Below are positions 38,164 through 47,231 of a stretch of 64,000 bases of DNA, one piece after another. Numbering within the stretch: the stretch's first letter is position 1; every line of letters starts with the position of its first letter. The stretch is from a virus. The notes beneath the pieces are model-generated. The model did no database searches, was not told where the DNA came from, and worked only from the letters and a program-made list of their open reading frames with translations. The stretch spans positions 138,027 through 202,026 of the IMG/VR virus record IMGVR_UViG_3300025012_000027; one strand, given 5' to 3'. The position numbers and the translations under genes were made by a program.

Positions 38164-38989
38164 ATTTCTTAGGCCTAGGCAAATGCTGCGAGTGAAATGC
38201 CTTCCACACATATACTGGATTGGTTAAGTGATCTAACACTAATGTCGGTCTGGGATGCAATTCAAATTCGTGCCCCCGGCCCAACAAAACTTCACGTTCG
38301 TTACCGGCCCCTGTATGCCCCAACATAGAAGCGGCATTATATACATGCTCGTCAAAATTAAGTTCTATCACATGCCTAGCGTTAGGAAGGATTATGCCTT
38401 GATGATCGGATTCATAGTGTTTGGACGTGCTATCAACCGCCGTGAATAAAGACGCCGCATCAAAATTGGTTGATGTAGATGTAAACGCCGGAAGTTGTAG
38501 TAGTTTCTTAGCCCGCGTTGAATTCCATTCCATCCCAGCAGTTGTAGCAGGCGAAACTTGGACCCCTGTATACAATTTTGTAGCCCCCACATATGTCTTT
38601 GGTAATAGTATACTGTCTAAATGATCTACATGACTTTTAATATGAGCCGGGACAGGGGATTCGTGCAAATGATGATGCCATAGAAAATGATTTATGTCTT
38701 GAGATCCAGACCCGCCATAGTGATCAATCGAATGTTTCACTCGAGATGATTGCGGTACTATTTTCAAAGCAGCATGAATTCGCGCCTCTTCAGATTCGTC
38801 TTCCAGGAAATCGTTCGTTGACCCAGAATACACTTCTGTCATAAGAGATTTGTCGAGACCGCATAATAGATACAGCGGGCGGATGTCAAGATCTCGACGA
38901 AACCCTGCCAGCATGGGCATGGGTATATCAGGATTTGTTACGCTGTTTACGGCTTCGAGGAGCTTAGGATGAATATCAAACGCGTCCAT
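38159..38989 (-). CDS. ADP-ribosyltransferase-fold protein
   Basis: 276 residues. The C-terminal half has the VIP2/Alt-type ART layout. TKLYTGVQVSP lies near residue 140, then PAFTSTSTNFDAA (STS motif) near 168 and GAGNEREVLLGRG (the E-x-E site) near 230. The first motif has Thr where most ARTs have Arg, so activity is uncertain. T4 Alt and ModA modify host RNA polymerase and translation factors. It ends beside Hsp20 and begins one base from regA. Confidence 0.7.
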   Translation of the reverse strand: MDAFDIHPKLLEAVNSVTNPDIPMPMLAGFRRDLDIRPLYLLCGLDKSLMTEVYSGSTNDFLEDESEEARIHAALKIVPQSSRVKHSIDHYGGSGSQDINHFLWHHHLHESPVPAHIKSHVDHLDSILLPKTYVGATKLYTGVQVSPATTAGMEWNSTRAKKLLQLPAFTSTSTNFDAASLFTAVDSTSKHYESDHQGIILPNARHVIELNFDEHVYNAASMLGHTGAGNEREVLLGRGHEFELHPRPTLVLDHLTNPVYVWKAFHSQHLPRPKKL

Positions 38990-39405
38990 TAAAATTTTCG
39001 ACCAACGTGATACTTCTCAACCAACGTCCAGTCTGGTTTCTCCTGATATGGAACTATCTTGATAGTGCTCATACTGCTCTGGTTCGCAATCGTTTCAGGA
39101 ACAACTACTGTACATAGTTTCCAGTCTGATAGAAGCGCAATGATGCGATTTCGTCTAGACACATCATCCAATGTAATATCTGATTGTTTCTGATCTAGTA
39201 AGAATAGCTCTTTAAAATGAACAATATAATATTTGTTCTTCTTATGTAGAATATGAGCCGTTTGATATAGCATCTTGGTCTTCTTACTAGCAATGCCAAT
39301 ACGAGTTAGAGTTTCCTTAATCTTCAAGAAGTCGTCGGGTGATCCCAACTGGATCTCGATCATCTTATCTTGAGACCAATCATATAGGATATCATCGTTA
39401 ATCAT
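38989..39405 (-). CDS. regA: Translational repressor RegA
   Basis: 138 residues (T4 RegA is 122). MIEIQLGSPDDFLKIKETLT, RIGIASKKTKMLYQ, HILHKKNKYYIVHFKELFLL and the end PDWTLVEKYHVG match RegA closely. RegA binds the start regions of early mRNAs and lowers their translation. Gene order 45-44-62-regA-43 is T4-like apart from the inserted ART, Hsp20 and hydrolase genes between regA and 43. Confidence 0.93.
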   Translation of the reverse strand: MINDDILYDWSQDKMIEIQLGSPDDFLKIKETLTRIGIASKKTKMLYQTAHILHKKNKYYIVHFKELFLLDQKQSDITLDDVSRRNRIIALLSDWKLCTVVVPETIANQSSMSTIKIVPYQEKPDWTLVEKYHVGRKF

Positions 39406-39794
39406 TGTTGTCCACCTTTATCAAGGATACGCCTTAGTTCTAATAGTTGCTTATCGGTGAAAAGAGGCAATACAGACATCGCTTTTGCGTCACTGTATCC
39501 ATAGGCAGTTTTGATTAGTTCAATTTCGTCTGGTAACGAATCCTTCTTAACCCACTTACCGTATCTTTTCTTACGATCAATACTATTTAGTAGGTATTTG
39601 TATTGGGCTTCCTTTGACAGTTCGGGATACTTTGAGAGTGCGTGAACAATGTAGACGCAATCTACATTGAATGACAATGCCTTGTTTATCACAAAAGCAT
39701 TATATTCTTTTTCATTACCCTCTAGGATATCTTCTTTTGTTTCGCTGATCGACCGAACAAAGTCAAACGGCGATTTCTTCTTTACTGCTTCCAT
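39402..39794 (-). CDS. 62: Clamp-loader small subunit gp62
   Basis: 130 residues (T4 gp62 is 187). FDFVRSISETKEDILEG, FVINKALSFNVDCVYIVHAL and RKKRYGKWVKKD are typical of the short gp62 seen in cyanophages. One copy joins four gp44 subunits to load gp45. Overlaps regA by four and gene 44 by 13 bases. Confidence 0.85.
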   Translation of the reverse strand: MEAVKKKSPFDFVRSISETKEDILEGNEKEYNAFVINKALSFNVDCVYIVHALSKYPELSKEAQYKYLLNSIDRKKRYGKWVKKDSLPDEIELIKTAYGYSDAKAMSVLPLFTDKQLLELRRILDKGGQQ

Positions 39795-40726
39795 TCCGCC
39801 ACACTCATGATTTCAATCATGGCAGCAATGTTGTTGATTTCTTGATCAACTACGATCGCGGCAGACTTTTGATACTCTGAGAGTATCAAAATCACATCAG
39901 GAATGCTCTTGCCTTCGAATAGCACAGATACATTATCGAAGAAGTATCTGAACAGAGTAGCAGAATCCATATCGGTATTCTTGGCAATCCATTTCCTGAC
40001 GTCACCGAACTTCTTTGCCTTCAACGACAGAGTTAGTTCATCATAGCTTGTAGCATCTGCAATCAACACACCCGAGTCAATACTACCATGCACAGAATAC
40101 TTCTGCAATGCATTGATCGTTCGTCGAAAGTCTGGGAAATATTTCTTTACAAGCACAACCAAAGAGTTTGGGTCGAACTCGATCTGCTCGGCTTTTAGAA
40201 TGCTAGCAGATCGCTTCAACATCTGTGCCATCAAAGATTTCTTCTCAGTATCAGTGATCTTGAAGTCAATAGATGTGCATCGAGATTGAAGCGGATCAAT
40301 CACTCGATTCTTGTTATTGCATGTCAAGATGAACCTAGTATTCTTACTAAATTCCTCCATAATTGCCTTCAAAGCATCCTGGCCAGCGGCCGAAATGCGG
40401 TCACATTCATCGAGTAGAACCACTTTCAAGTTCCCATCGAACGATGCCGTTGATGCAAATTGAACAACTTTATTCCGGATAGTGTCAACGCCTGACTCAT
40501 TACTGGCGTTAATGAATAGCAAGTCTGCTCCCAACTCTTCAACAATAGCTTTGCTAACAGACGTCTTTCCCACGCCTGCGCTGCCGCTGAACAAGAAGTG
40601 TGGGATCTGACCACTCTCAACAAACTTGGCTATCTCATTTTTAATAGCTGTGGGTAAAATGCAATCGTCCACGGTTGATGGACGATATCGTTCGCACCAC
40701 AGAAAGTCATCACTTGGTTTTGTCAT
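39782..40726 (-). CDS. 44: Clamp-loader large subunit gp44
   Basis: 314 residues (T4 gp44 is 319). Walker A GSAGVGKTS near residue 48, Walker B LLDECDR near 109, sensor 1 ILTCNN and the arginine-finger motif QSRC near 148 identify an AAA+ clamp loader. It uses ATP to open gp45 and place it at primer ends for gp43. Confidence 0.96.
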   Translation of the reverse strand: MTKPSDDFLWCERYRPSTVDDCILPTAIKNEIAKFVESGQIPHFLFSGSAGVGKTSVSKAIVEELGADLLFINASNESGVDTIRNKVVQFASTASFDGNLKVVLLDECDRISAAGQDALKAIMEEFSKNTRFILTCNNKNRVIDPLQSRCTSIDFKITDTEKKSLMAQMLKRSASILKAEQIEFDPNSLVVLVKKYFPDFRRTINALQKYSVHGSIDSGVLIADATSYDELTLSLKAKKFGDVRKWIAKNTDMDSATLFRYFFDNVSVLFEGKSIPDVILILSEYQKSAAIVVDQEINNIAAMIEIMSVAEWKQ

Positions 40727-40743
40727 TATATAGCTTTCAATGA

Positions 40744-41403
40744 TTACTGAAACGAACTGTCAAGCTCTCCAGTGACCAAATAAGTCTTTTTATCGCCGAT
40801 GAACTTGCACACCTTTGCGCTGCTAATCATTACCTTGTATTCCTCGGGCATCATCTTCAACGAATCAACTTTGATATGCATATCGAATGTGCTATCACAA
40901 TCAGTCTCAACGTCAATCGAGAATTGATTTGTGTTTGGGTTGCTCTTGTCATGCACCAATGCCACAATCTTGGTACCATCGCCTTTGAATGTAACAAACG
41001 GAACTTTCAGAACACTAGACGCCTTAATGATCTGAGTGAGGTGTTGGGAAGTGAGAATAAACTCTGCTTCAGGAGTCGCCGAGAACTTCGGCTCTTTCTT
41101 AGGCGAGATAAGCACCTCAGCATCTGCTGGCATATAACGAATGTGATTCTTCCCATCGCTGATAGTGAGTGCACGATCAGTAAATGTCAGTTCAGGATTT
41201 TCAAAGATGCTGAGCACCCCAAGGAACTCAGAAAGATCGTAGATACCAAAGGTAACATCGAACTCTTCTTCAACTTCCGCACTAGCAAACGCAGTTTTAT
41301 TTGCAGATACGGTCATCAGTTGATTACCGGGGCGAATCAACAGGTTGGTGTTGATAGATGCGAAGTTGCGCAGAAGGTTGACCGTAGTTTTAGAGAGTTT
41401 CAT
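40744..41403 (-). CDS. 45: Sliding clamp gp45
   Basis: 219 residues (T4 gp45 is 228). MKLSKTTVNLLRNFASINTN followed by two repeated clamp-fold halves. It forms the trimeric ring that tethers gp43, and in T4 it also activates late transcription by tracking along DNA. Given the TAAATA late promoters in this genome, the second role is likely conserved. Confidence 0.95.
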   Translation of the reverse strand: MKLSKTTVNLLRNFASINTNLLIRPGNQLMTVSANKTAFASAEVEEEFDVTFGIYDLSEFLGVLSIFENPELTFTDRALTISDGKNHIRYMPADAEVLISPKKEPKFSATPEAEFILTSQHLTQIIKASSVLKVPFVTFKGDGTKIVALVHDKSNPNTNQFSIDVETDCDSTFDMHIKVDSLKMMPEEYKVMISSAKVCKFIGDKKTYLVTGELDSSFQ

Positions 41404-41411
41404 ATAGTTCC

Positions 41412-42050
41412 TTAATTATAAAAAGATTTCAATTGATCATAGATAGCATCGAACGTTAGTGCATCAGTCATAGACTCAAGCACATGTTCTAGTACCACAT
41501 TGTCTTCAACAAGTTCATCGTTAAGCATCCACTGCTTTTTATATGTCCCGGTTTTGTAACCGTTATCTTGTCGTAGTTTGTTAAGAGCGTTTTTGCCCAA
41601 GTAGTATTTTAACAAATCTTTAACATCTATGTCAAGAGCAATCACTACTTGAAAGAACGCGGCTTCAAAATTTTGCTTGTCCAAACAAAGGATTACGAGT
41701 TCTTCAACCTGCTTCAGTTTCTTCTCATGTGTATTTGCATATGTATGCCGACGAGCCCATTCATGGCTGTTTGCTAGATCTAACGCAGTACGACGATCAA
41801 CCATTCGTTCAGATAAGAAAAAGTGGAAGATGTCGACCACCTCCAGCAATGCTTGCTTTTGATCTACCTTAGCATCAACGTTCTTCCACCACTTCCACTG
41901 TAGATGATCTAGCAGCTCAGCACACTCAGTCCAAATAGCGCGCGGCCAAGGATTCTTGGCCTTGCGCCAATCAGGGTTAACCACACCGTTAAAACTCTCT
42001 TGTAATCGCATGCACTCCGCGATACCATTTACCAACTCTTGCTTTTCCAT
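41412..42050 (-). CDS. 56: Dimeric dUTPase/dCTPase (gp56-like)
   Basis: 212 residues, all-alpha NTP pyrophosphatase. IWTECAELLDHLQWKWWK near residue 40 (E-x-x-E metal site), EVVDIFHFFLSE near 72 and YYLGKNALNKLRQDNGYKTG near 160 are the family motifs shared with T4 gp56 and dimeric dUTPases. It would clear dUTP or dCTP from the pool. Whether the phage DNA contains modified cytosine cannot be told from sequence. Confidence 0.85.
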   Translation of the reverse strand: MEKQELVNGIAECMRLQESFNGVVNPDWRKAKNPWPRAIWTECAELLDHLQWKWWKNVDAKVDQKQALLEVVDIFHFFLSERMVDRRTALDLANSHEWARRHTYANTHEKKLKQVEELVILCLDKQNFEAAFFQVVIALDIDVKDLLKYYLGKNALNKLRQDNGYKTGTYKKQWMLNDELVEDNVVLEHVLESMTDALTFDAIYDQLKSFYN

Positions 42051-42068
42051 TATCGTCCTTTAAACAAA

Positions 42069-42518
42069 TTAACCACCCGCTTCAAACTTGCGCCATTCGA
42101 TGGCATTGCGTATTTGCCATCCACGCTCTCTAAGAGACTTTAACACCTCTTCAACATACTCAAAACAGAATATGCTATAACTTTGTCTATCTTTAATATC
42201 TAATAAGATCGAATCTGTTTCTAACAGACGATCAAGCTCAGATTTAAGAGGAGTTTTATACTGATACTGTTCCCAATCATATTCTTGCAATTCACTGCGA
42301 GTGAGTTGGCCGGTATAGTATTTAGACCGCAATCCTTTCATGTTCAAGTATTCTCTTTCGAGTTTGAACATGCGTAACTTGTATTCGGTTAGAATATCGA
42401 GATACTTTTGGTGCAGGTTTGCTGTACGAATACTGGATATGTCCAGCTTATCATGATCAATAACACAATCTATAGCCCAATTGGCTTTCAATTCATCTAA
42501 ACGCATAATATTATTCAA
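42069..42518 (-). CDS. uvsY: Recombination mediator UvsY
   Basis: 149 residues (T4 UvsY is 137). RLDELKANWAIDCVIDHDKL, RMFKLEREYLNMKGLRSKYY, YYTGQLTRSELQEYDWEQYQ and a C-terminal IRNAIEWRKFEAG match UvsY. It loads UvsX recombinase onto gp32-coated single-stranded DNA. Start overlaps the 42511 gene by eight bases. Confidence 0.88.
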   Translation of the reverse strand: MNNIMRLDELKANWAIDCVIDHDKLDISSIRTANLHQKYLDILTEYKLRMFKLEREYLNMKGLRSKYYTGQLTRSELQEYDWEQYQYKTPLKSELDRLLETDSILLDIKDRQSYSIFCFEYVEEVLKSLRERGWQIRNAIEWRKFEAGG

Positions 42519-43023
42519 TCACTATTGTCGGGCCTTGTACATGTGGGTTTGATGTAAATGGCTTTATACCACCATCTCGTACTGTCTTGCCGGCTTTCGC
42601 AGCCAATCGATTAGCAATAAAATGAAACTTAGCGTGCTGGGGGCTTCCTGGCAGCGTCTGGAGAACAATCTTCTTACCAGACGCTAGTTCTGCTGCCCCA
42701 TCATTGTGGATTAGTTTGAGGGTTGATATAAATCCTAACTTACTTTCATTACCAGATTTACCAAACATAACTGATTGGTTGTGAATATGGTACTCTATAT
42801 GACCTTCGTGATTCTGGAGCTTGATCAACCGCAGATTATTCTTATCCATGTCATCGGTATACATCACTTTAACATGTTTAGATAGGTCAGATGGCACAGA
42901 ATACTTAGCCATTTGTTCGAGATCTGAATCTCTATGAACGGCTTCCTCGGAAGAGTCTAATGATTCTCGCAGTTCTGATATCTCAGCATACGTCCAAGCA
43001 GATTCGTTATTCGTCATATTCAT
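42511..43023 (-). CDS. Hypothetical protein
   Basis: 170 residues, not recognised. Acidic N-terminus (SWTYAEISELRES), then a beta-rich part (LRLIKLQNHEGHIEYHIHNQ) and a conserved-looking end (FHFIANRLAAKAGKTVRDGG). It lies between UvsY and an early small gene and overlaps both slightly. Similar composition to internal or injected proteins cannot be excluded. Confidence 0.5.
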   Translation of the reverse strand: MNMTNNESAWTYAEISELRESLDSSEEAVHRDSDLEQMAKYSVPSDLSKHVKVMYTDDMDKNNLRLIKLQNHEGHIEYHIHNQSVMFGKSGNESKLGFISTLKLIHNDGAAELASGKKIVLQTLPGSPQHAKFHFIANRLAAKAGKTVRDGGIKPFTSNPHVQGPTIVIE

Positions 43024-43201
43024 CGACCTCTTTGATCCAACTCTTATACTTCTCTTTAACCTTCAATGGTTTGTTGTTCGGGGAGGTTCGATCAGCAAAC
43101 TCTCGACCAAACGAAGGCAACTGTCGATGTTTTTTACTGGTTACTTGACGACTGAGTTTTTGGGTAAGATCCGTCTGTGTAACGGAAAAATGCCGAGACA
43201 T
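43007..43201 (-). CDS. Hypothetical basic early protein
   Basis: 64 residues, highly basic (TQKLSRQVTSKKHRQL), with own early promoter TTGACG-17-TATAAT and an AGGAG site. Nucleic-acid binding is plausible from charge. Confidence 0.5.
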   Translation of the reverse strand: MSRHFSVTQTDLTQKLSRQVTSKKHRQLPSFGREFADRTSPNNKPLKVKEKYKSWIKEVDEYDE

Positions 43202-43231
43202 GGTATGTAGACTCCTGATATATGATAATGA

Positions 43232-43260
43232 ATTATATTACATATCTGCTTGAACGTCAA
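43232..43260 (-). promoter_or_regulatory. Early sigma-70-type promoter
   Basis: Minus strand: TTGACG (43260-43255), 17-base spacer, TATAAT (43237-43232), ahead of the basic early protein. Confidence 0.7.
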
Positions 43261-43690
43261 GCAAATTCTTTAAGTGGATAGTATGTACTTTTATACTAAT
43301 CCACCGATTATAGTATTGATCCGGTTTGAGTAGCACGTCTTCTTCAAATTGGAATCTGGCTTCATAGTAACTTAGTTCACCCTTCGTATAACAAAACTTG
43401 AGTATCTCGCGCTTGAACACAGCTTCACCCAGCTCTTTGACATCGCGCTGTACGTCTTCAGACGAACCGTAGTATGATTTCCAATCACTCTCTTTAGTTA
43501 CCCTAACCTTTTTCTTTTTCTTTATCCCAGATTTTAAAGTGACTGTTTTCTGAGCAGCACGGGTAGAGTAAAAGTTTTTCTTGCCAATATACATCTTACC
43601 AGATGATGTATTAGTGATCTTATATACGAACCCAATGCATGTTTCGGGTATTTCTTCAAGAGGTGAATCTAAGTATGTCCATATCGTCAT
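43238..43690 (-). CDS. GIY-YIG nuclease
   Basis: 150 residues. The fold signature is at residues 18-40: GFVYKITNTSSGKMYIGKKN. A lysine-rich insert (GIKKKKKVRVTKE) precedes SDWKSYYGSS, and ELSYYEARFQFEEDVL supplies the catalytic glutamate region. This small stand-alone type is common in phages, and its target is unknown. It overlaps the 2H phosphoesterase gene by four bases. Confidence 0.75.
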   Translation of the reverse strand: MTIWTYLDSPLEEIPETCIGFVYKITNTSSGKMYIGKKNFYSTRAAQKTVTLKSGIKKKKKVRVTKESDWKSYYGSSEDVQRDVKELGEAVFKREILKFCYTKGELSYYEARFQFEEDVLLKPDQYYNRWISIKVHTIHLKNLLDVQADM

Positions 43691-44199
43691 ACTTTATTTA
43701 GTGTGTTGACCCAATCCTTCTTCACAATGTCATTGCTGATACCACCGAGCGTCAATTGTGTACCTACAACTTTGGGCTCTAAAGATGATTTGATATCTTC
43801 TACTTTGTCTGACGGCACATTGTACAAAAGAGTCGCATGTGCCTTAAACGGATTGAATGAATGCTTGCATCCAGCAGCGCATAAAGCATCATGTAATTTT
43901 TGCAACTCGGGGTGTTCTAAGGTCAGAACCATAGCAGACATTCCTGGATTGTCGCTGTCGGGAAATGCTTCAACGCCTGTCACGTTTGCCTTTGTTCCAG
44001 AGATGTCATACTTTGACATCAGATCTGCCACTTGTGATTGTGGTACATGAGACCCCTTACTGTACATGAGAGTAACGTGAGGTTTCGTATTAAGTCGACC
44101 AACATCTGATGGGACCAAATGCGTCGGCAAATCATCAACTGCTATGCTAGAGTAGTTACCTGGGTTATTATCAGACATCCAGTCATTAAACGATTTCAT
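43687..44199 (-). CDS. 2H phosphoesterase, possible anti-CBASS (Acb1-type)
   Basis: 170 residues from ATG 44199 (AAAGGAATACG site). It has the two HxT motifs of the 2H superfamily: KPHVTLMYSKGSH near residue 41 and KAHATLLYN near 122. The fold cleaves 2',3'-cyclic phosphates or cyclic oligonucleotides. T4 Acb1, which destroys CBASS signals, belongs to this fold, so an anti-defence role is plausible. The start MKSFNDWM resembles the internal-protein leader of the 1-517 protein, hinting at packaging. Its ATG overlaps the primase TGA. Confidence 0.7.
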   Translation of the reverse strand: MKSFNDWMSDNNPGNYSSIAVDDLPTHLVPSDVGRLNTKPHVTLMYSKGSHVPQSQVADLMSKYDISGTKANVTGVEAFPDSDNPGMSAMVLTLEHPELQKLHDALCAAGCKHSFNPFKAHATLLYNVPSDKVEDIKSSLEPKVVGTQLTLGGISNDIVKKDWVNTLNKV

Positions 44200-45233
44200 C
44201 GTATTCCTTTTGTGCATTTATCAGAAACATCACATTTAACCCATTGCGAAAACTTCATAGAAGCCGCGAGCCCCTTTTCAGAACTCTTCAGTATCAAAGA
44301 CTCAATATCTTTAGCCGAGTGTCCGCGTAATATCATATCATTAACATCCTTACCCCAATGTTCATCCCACAAACATACTCGATGACCACTGTCCGTCATC
44401 TTGCGTATGCTCTTGCACACTTCGATATTCCTGGGCTGATTATCTGGTACAAGTATTACATCTTTAAACCCATCAAGTTCAGGCACCAATAAAGCCGCAG
44501 ATCCAACAGCGATAGCATTATCGAAGAACAGAGAATCTAATGGACCTTCTAGCACAAACACCGGTTTCTTAGGATCTACCGTGTCTAACCCAAAAACTCT
44601 AGATGCGTCATCTTGTATTTTCAAGTAAATGTATTTAGGCTCTTCTTTACCGAATGATCTAGCAGACAATCTAGTTATATTACCTTTCTTATCGAAGAAC
44701 GGTATGATCAGTCTGGGGTGTTCATCGGCTGATGAGCTCAACTTCTTCCCTCTCCACTCAGACTCAAATTCTTTGAACCTAAGAACAAAGTATAGTCTGT
44801 CAAAATGCTTCCGGTCAATCTTGCGTTTTAGTAGATACTTTACTGCTGGGTGATCGTCGCCTAAATCTGATATACGCGACAAGTTTGATAGATTTAGTCG
44901 TTTTGTTTCAACTACCGGCGTGTCAACAACCTTGAGAGCTGGCGCATCATCATGAGTTGCCTTGTACTTTTCAACAGCATACTCATCATACAGATACGGA
45001 GCCTGTAGTTTAAGAAAGCTCGAGAATCGCATACTAGCGCCACAGTTAAAGCATCCCATATTATAATGGCTACTTGATGGTGGTAAGTAGAAACTACCAC
45101 GAGTCTTCCAATCATTCTTTTTAGAATCGCCGCAAATTGGACACCTAAACTCCCATAGATTTTGCTTTGCTTTGTGAAACCTCAACAACCGAGGGCCCAT
45201 CATATTGATGTATTTTTCTTCAAGCCACAACAT
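44196..45233 (-). CDS. 61: DNA primase gp61
   Basis: 345 residues (T4 gp61 is 342). An N-terminal zinc finger, FRCPICGDSKKN with GCFNCGASM, spans residues 32-65. The TOPRIM region has FVLEGPLDSLFF near 230 and a later acidic block EHWGKDVNDM near 300. It makes RNA primers with the gp41 helicase, which is not in this window. Confidence 0.92.
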   Translation of the reverse strand: MLWLEEKYINMMGPRLLRFHKAKQNLWEFRCPICGDSKKNDWKTRGSFYLPPSSSHYNMGCFNCGASMRFSSFLKLQAPYLYDEYAVEKYKATHDDAPALKVVDTPVVETKRLNLSNLSRISDLGDDHPAVKYLLKRKIDRKHFDRLYFVLRFKEFESEWRGKKLSSSADEHPRLIIPFFDKKGNITRLSARSFGKEEPKYIYLKIQDDASRVFGLDTVDPKKPVFVLEGPLDSLFFDNAIAVGSAALLVPELDGFKDVILVPDNQPRNIEVCKSIRKMTDSGHRVCLWDEHWGKDVNDMILRGHSAKDIESLILKSSEKGLAASMKFSQWVKCDVSDKCTKGIR

Positions 45234-45325
45234 AATTTAATAATCTATAGTGATACACACGTCAGCAACAGTGTAGATTCAACGCCAGTTCAATTCGTTT
45301 GCGGAAGTAGTACCCACGGTACTAT

Positions 45326-45721
45326 TCAATGTAAAACGCGATCTAAGGGGGCATCTTCAGGTTGATCTAATACAACCGGATCCGTTGGATCTATTTGAGC
45401 AAAGTATGCGGTTGAGAAGAATTCAATGAACGAACTAAACTCTTCGAATCGATCTACGAGAATTCTAGTATAAAATTTATCCATCAATTCAGCAGATGGA
45501 GCCTTGACGAATTGAAAGCATTGAGCAGACATATCAAATCGTCTATTCTTTGTATACGGACAAAACTCGTCTAGATCATCTCCATTCAAAACATATGGGA
45601 AGAACATACTGACGATTCCAGTAGGTTTGACAATGCAAATTGTTATTAGAAACTCACCTGTGTTCAACCTGTTTAGAAAAGTAGCCTCAAGGATCTTTTC
45701 CTTGATGTTAATATCGTCCAC
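45326..45721 (-). CDS. Conserved small protein after uvsW
   Basis: 131 residues from GTG 45721, chosen because AAGGAG lies seven bases upstream; a longer TTG start has no site. Beta-rich (FLITICIVKPTGIVSMFFPY), acidic end. It overlaps the end of uvsW by 14 bases, so it is likely coupled to it. Not recognised. Confidence 0.55.
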   Translation of the reverse strand: MDDINIKEKILEATFLNRLNTGEFLITICIVKPTGIVSMFFPYVLNGDDLDEFCPYTKNRRFDMSAQCFQFVKAPSAELMDKFYTRILVDRFEEFSSFIEFFSTAYFAQIDPTDPVVLDQPEDAPLDRVLH

Positions 45722-47231
45722 TAGGGATCTCCTTGATGCTGATGTCAAACTGCTCTTTCTTATAGATAGTTAATCGTTCAATTGCGTGCAAATACGCATA
45801 ATTTTCTTTCGATTTGTATCGAAGGTCATCTACAATGTCAATCAAGGTCATGAAGTCTTTATCAGAATGCAGGCGTAATCCTCGCCCAATAGATTGCAAC
45901 ACGGTTATGGAGCTTTTAGACGGAGATCCAAAGATCACGTTCTTTATGTTAGGAATGTTTACCCCAACGGCCATTGTTTGGTACGTTGCCACTATTATAC
46001 AATCCTCGACGTTGGCAGTCAACCTAATGATCTCTCGCGCATCAGCACTTACATCACCTGCAACATAATATACCGGTTTATCCGATAATGTCTTAAGACT
46101 CTCGTATAAGACCTTTGCATGAGTATCTCGATTCCGAACCAGCAACAGAGTAGTTCCAGTCAAACTCCTTGCAACATTAACTAAAAACCGATTTCGGTTA
46201 TCGTTGATAATGAGCCACTTCACTTCGTCCGGATACTCTAATTTCTTAACAAACTTGGCATCCTCTTCTGGATACTTTAGTATGAGAGCCTTAATCTTCA
46301 GACTACTTACCTGACTACTATCCATCAATTCTTTTGTGGTAGTAACTCTGTAGATAGGTCCCAGGAACCCTTCTATAACTAGTTGATGTATCTGATTGTT
46401 ATCAATAGTACCGGTGGTTCCAATACGATACGTTGAATGAACACATTTCTCGAGAATACTCTGAACCACAGCACCCTTAGATGTATGTGCTTCGTCGCAA
46501 ATAACACCTCGATATAATGATAATATCTTTGGACCATTAACCTTGTCATTGGCAATCTTTGTAAACGACTGCCACGTAGTAATCAACACTCGTTTAGACA
46601 ACTCTTTGTTCTGTCCAGAATACAATTTCTGACACATGGTATCGACATTGAAGTCTGATTGACTAGCATACTCTCGAAAATCTCCCATCATTTGATTAAC
46701 CAGAGACACGTTTGGAACAAGCAATAGAATTCTAGTATCGGGGTCTTCTTCAAGTATCCATCGAATGATACAGTATATGATAAGAGATTTACCAGAACTA
46801 GTAGGCGATATTAGCGTTGCTCGACGATTGATAATGCTATGATGGATAGCATCAAGTTGATAGTCTCGCGTAGTAATAGGCCCACTCTTACTCCACAGAT
46901 TCAAACTATCAACGAAGTCTTTGATATCAGTGAGGTCAACGTCAATATCTTCTTGAATGCAGCTGAATCTTTCAGTAGGGACAACTTCGACTTCGATATC
47001 ATTGTCTTTGCAGAATGTTAGAAGCCGGTTATACAACCCAATAGGCAGTAGTTTAGTTCTGATGTTGAACAGTGAGATTGTACCATCCCACAATCTGTTC
47101 TTATACTTGGGACTGAACTGATACCCAGGCACTTTGAATGTGAAGTAGTCTTTTATGTCCGATTCAGTGCTTTGATCGGAAAAAACTTTAATGAAACTTT
47201 CGTTTACTTTGTGGACGGAAACTGTGATCAT
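45708..47231 (-). CDS. uvsW: DNA/RNA helicase UvsW
   Basis: 507 residues (T4 UvsW about 503). An N-terminal double-stranded DNA-binding part is followed by helicase motifs: Walker A SPTSSGKSLI near residue 140, DEAH box VICDEAHTSK near 237, motif III GTTGTIDN near 265, and motif VI SIGRGLRLH near 452. UvsW unwinds branched intermediates and R-loops, switching replication from origin- to recombination-dependent mode. Regulation by a late promoter could not be confirmed here. Confidence 0.93.
   Translation of the reverse strand: MITVSVHKVNESFIKVFSDQSTESDIKDYFTFKVPGYQFSPKYKNRLWDGTISLFNIRTKLLPIGLYNRLLTFCKDNDIEVEVVPTERFSCIQEDIDVDLTDIKDFVDSLNLWSKSGPITTRDYQLDAIHHSIINRRATLISPTSSGKSLIIYCIIRWILEEDPDTRILLLVPNVSLVNQMMGDFREYASQSDFNVDTMCQKLYSGQNKELSKRVLITTWQSFTKIANDKVNGPKILSLYRGVICDEAHTSKGAVVQSILEKCVHSTYRIGTTGTIDNNQIHQLVIEGFLGPIYRVTTTKELMDSSQVSSLKIKALILKYPEEDAKFVKKLEYPDEVKWLIINDNRNRFLVNVARSLTGTTLLLVRNRDTHAKVLYESLKTLSDKPVYYVAGDVSADAREIIRLTANVEDCIIVATYQTMAVGVNIPNIKNVIFGSPSKSSITVLQSIGRGLRLHSDKDFMTLIDIVDDLRYKSKENYAYLHAIERLTIYKKEQFDISIKEIPSGRY

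Noticed and set aside
7637-46068. Many long frames antisense to known genes (for example 8099-8578, 30536-31183, 35712-36161)
   Set aside because: They mirror strong genes on the minus strand, have no ribosome sites and no recognisable sequence.
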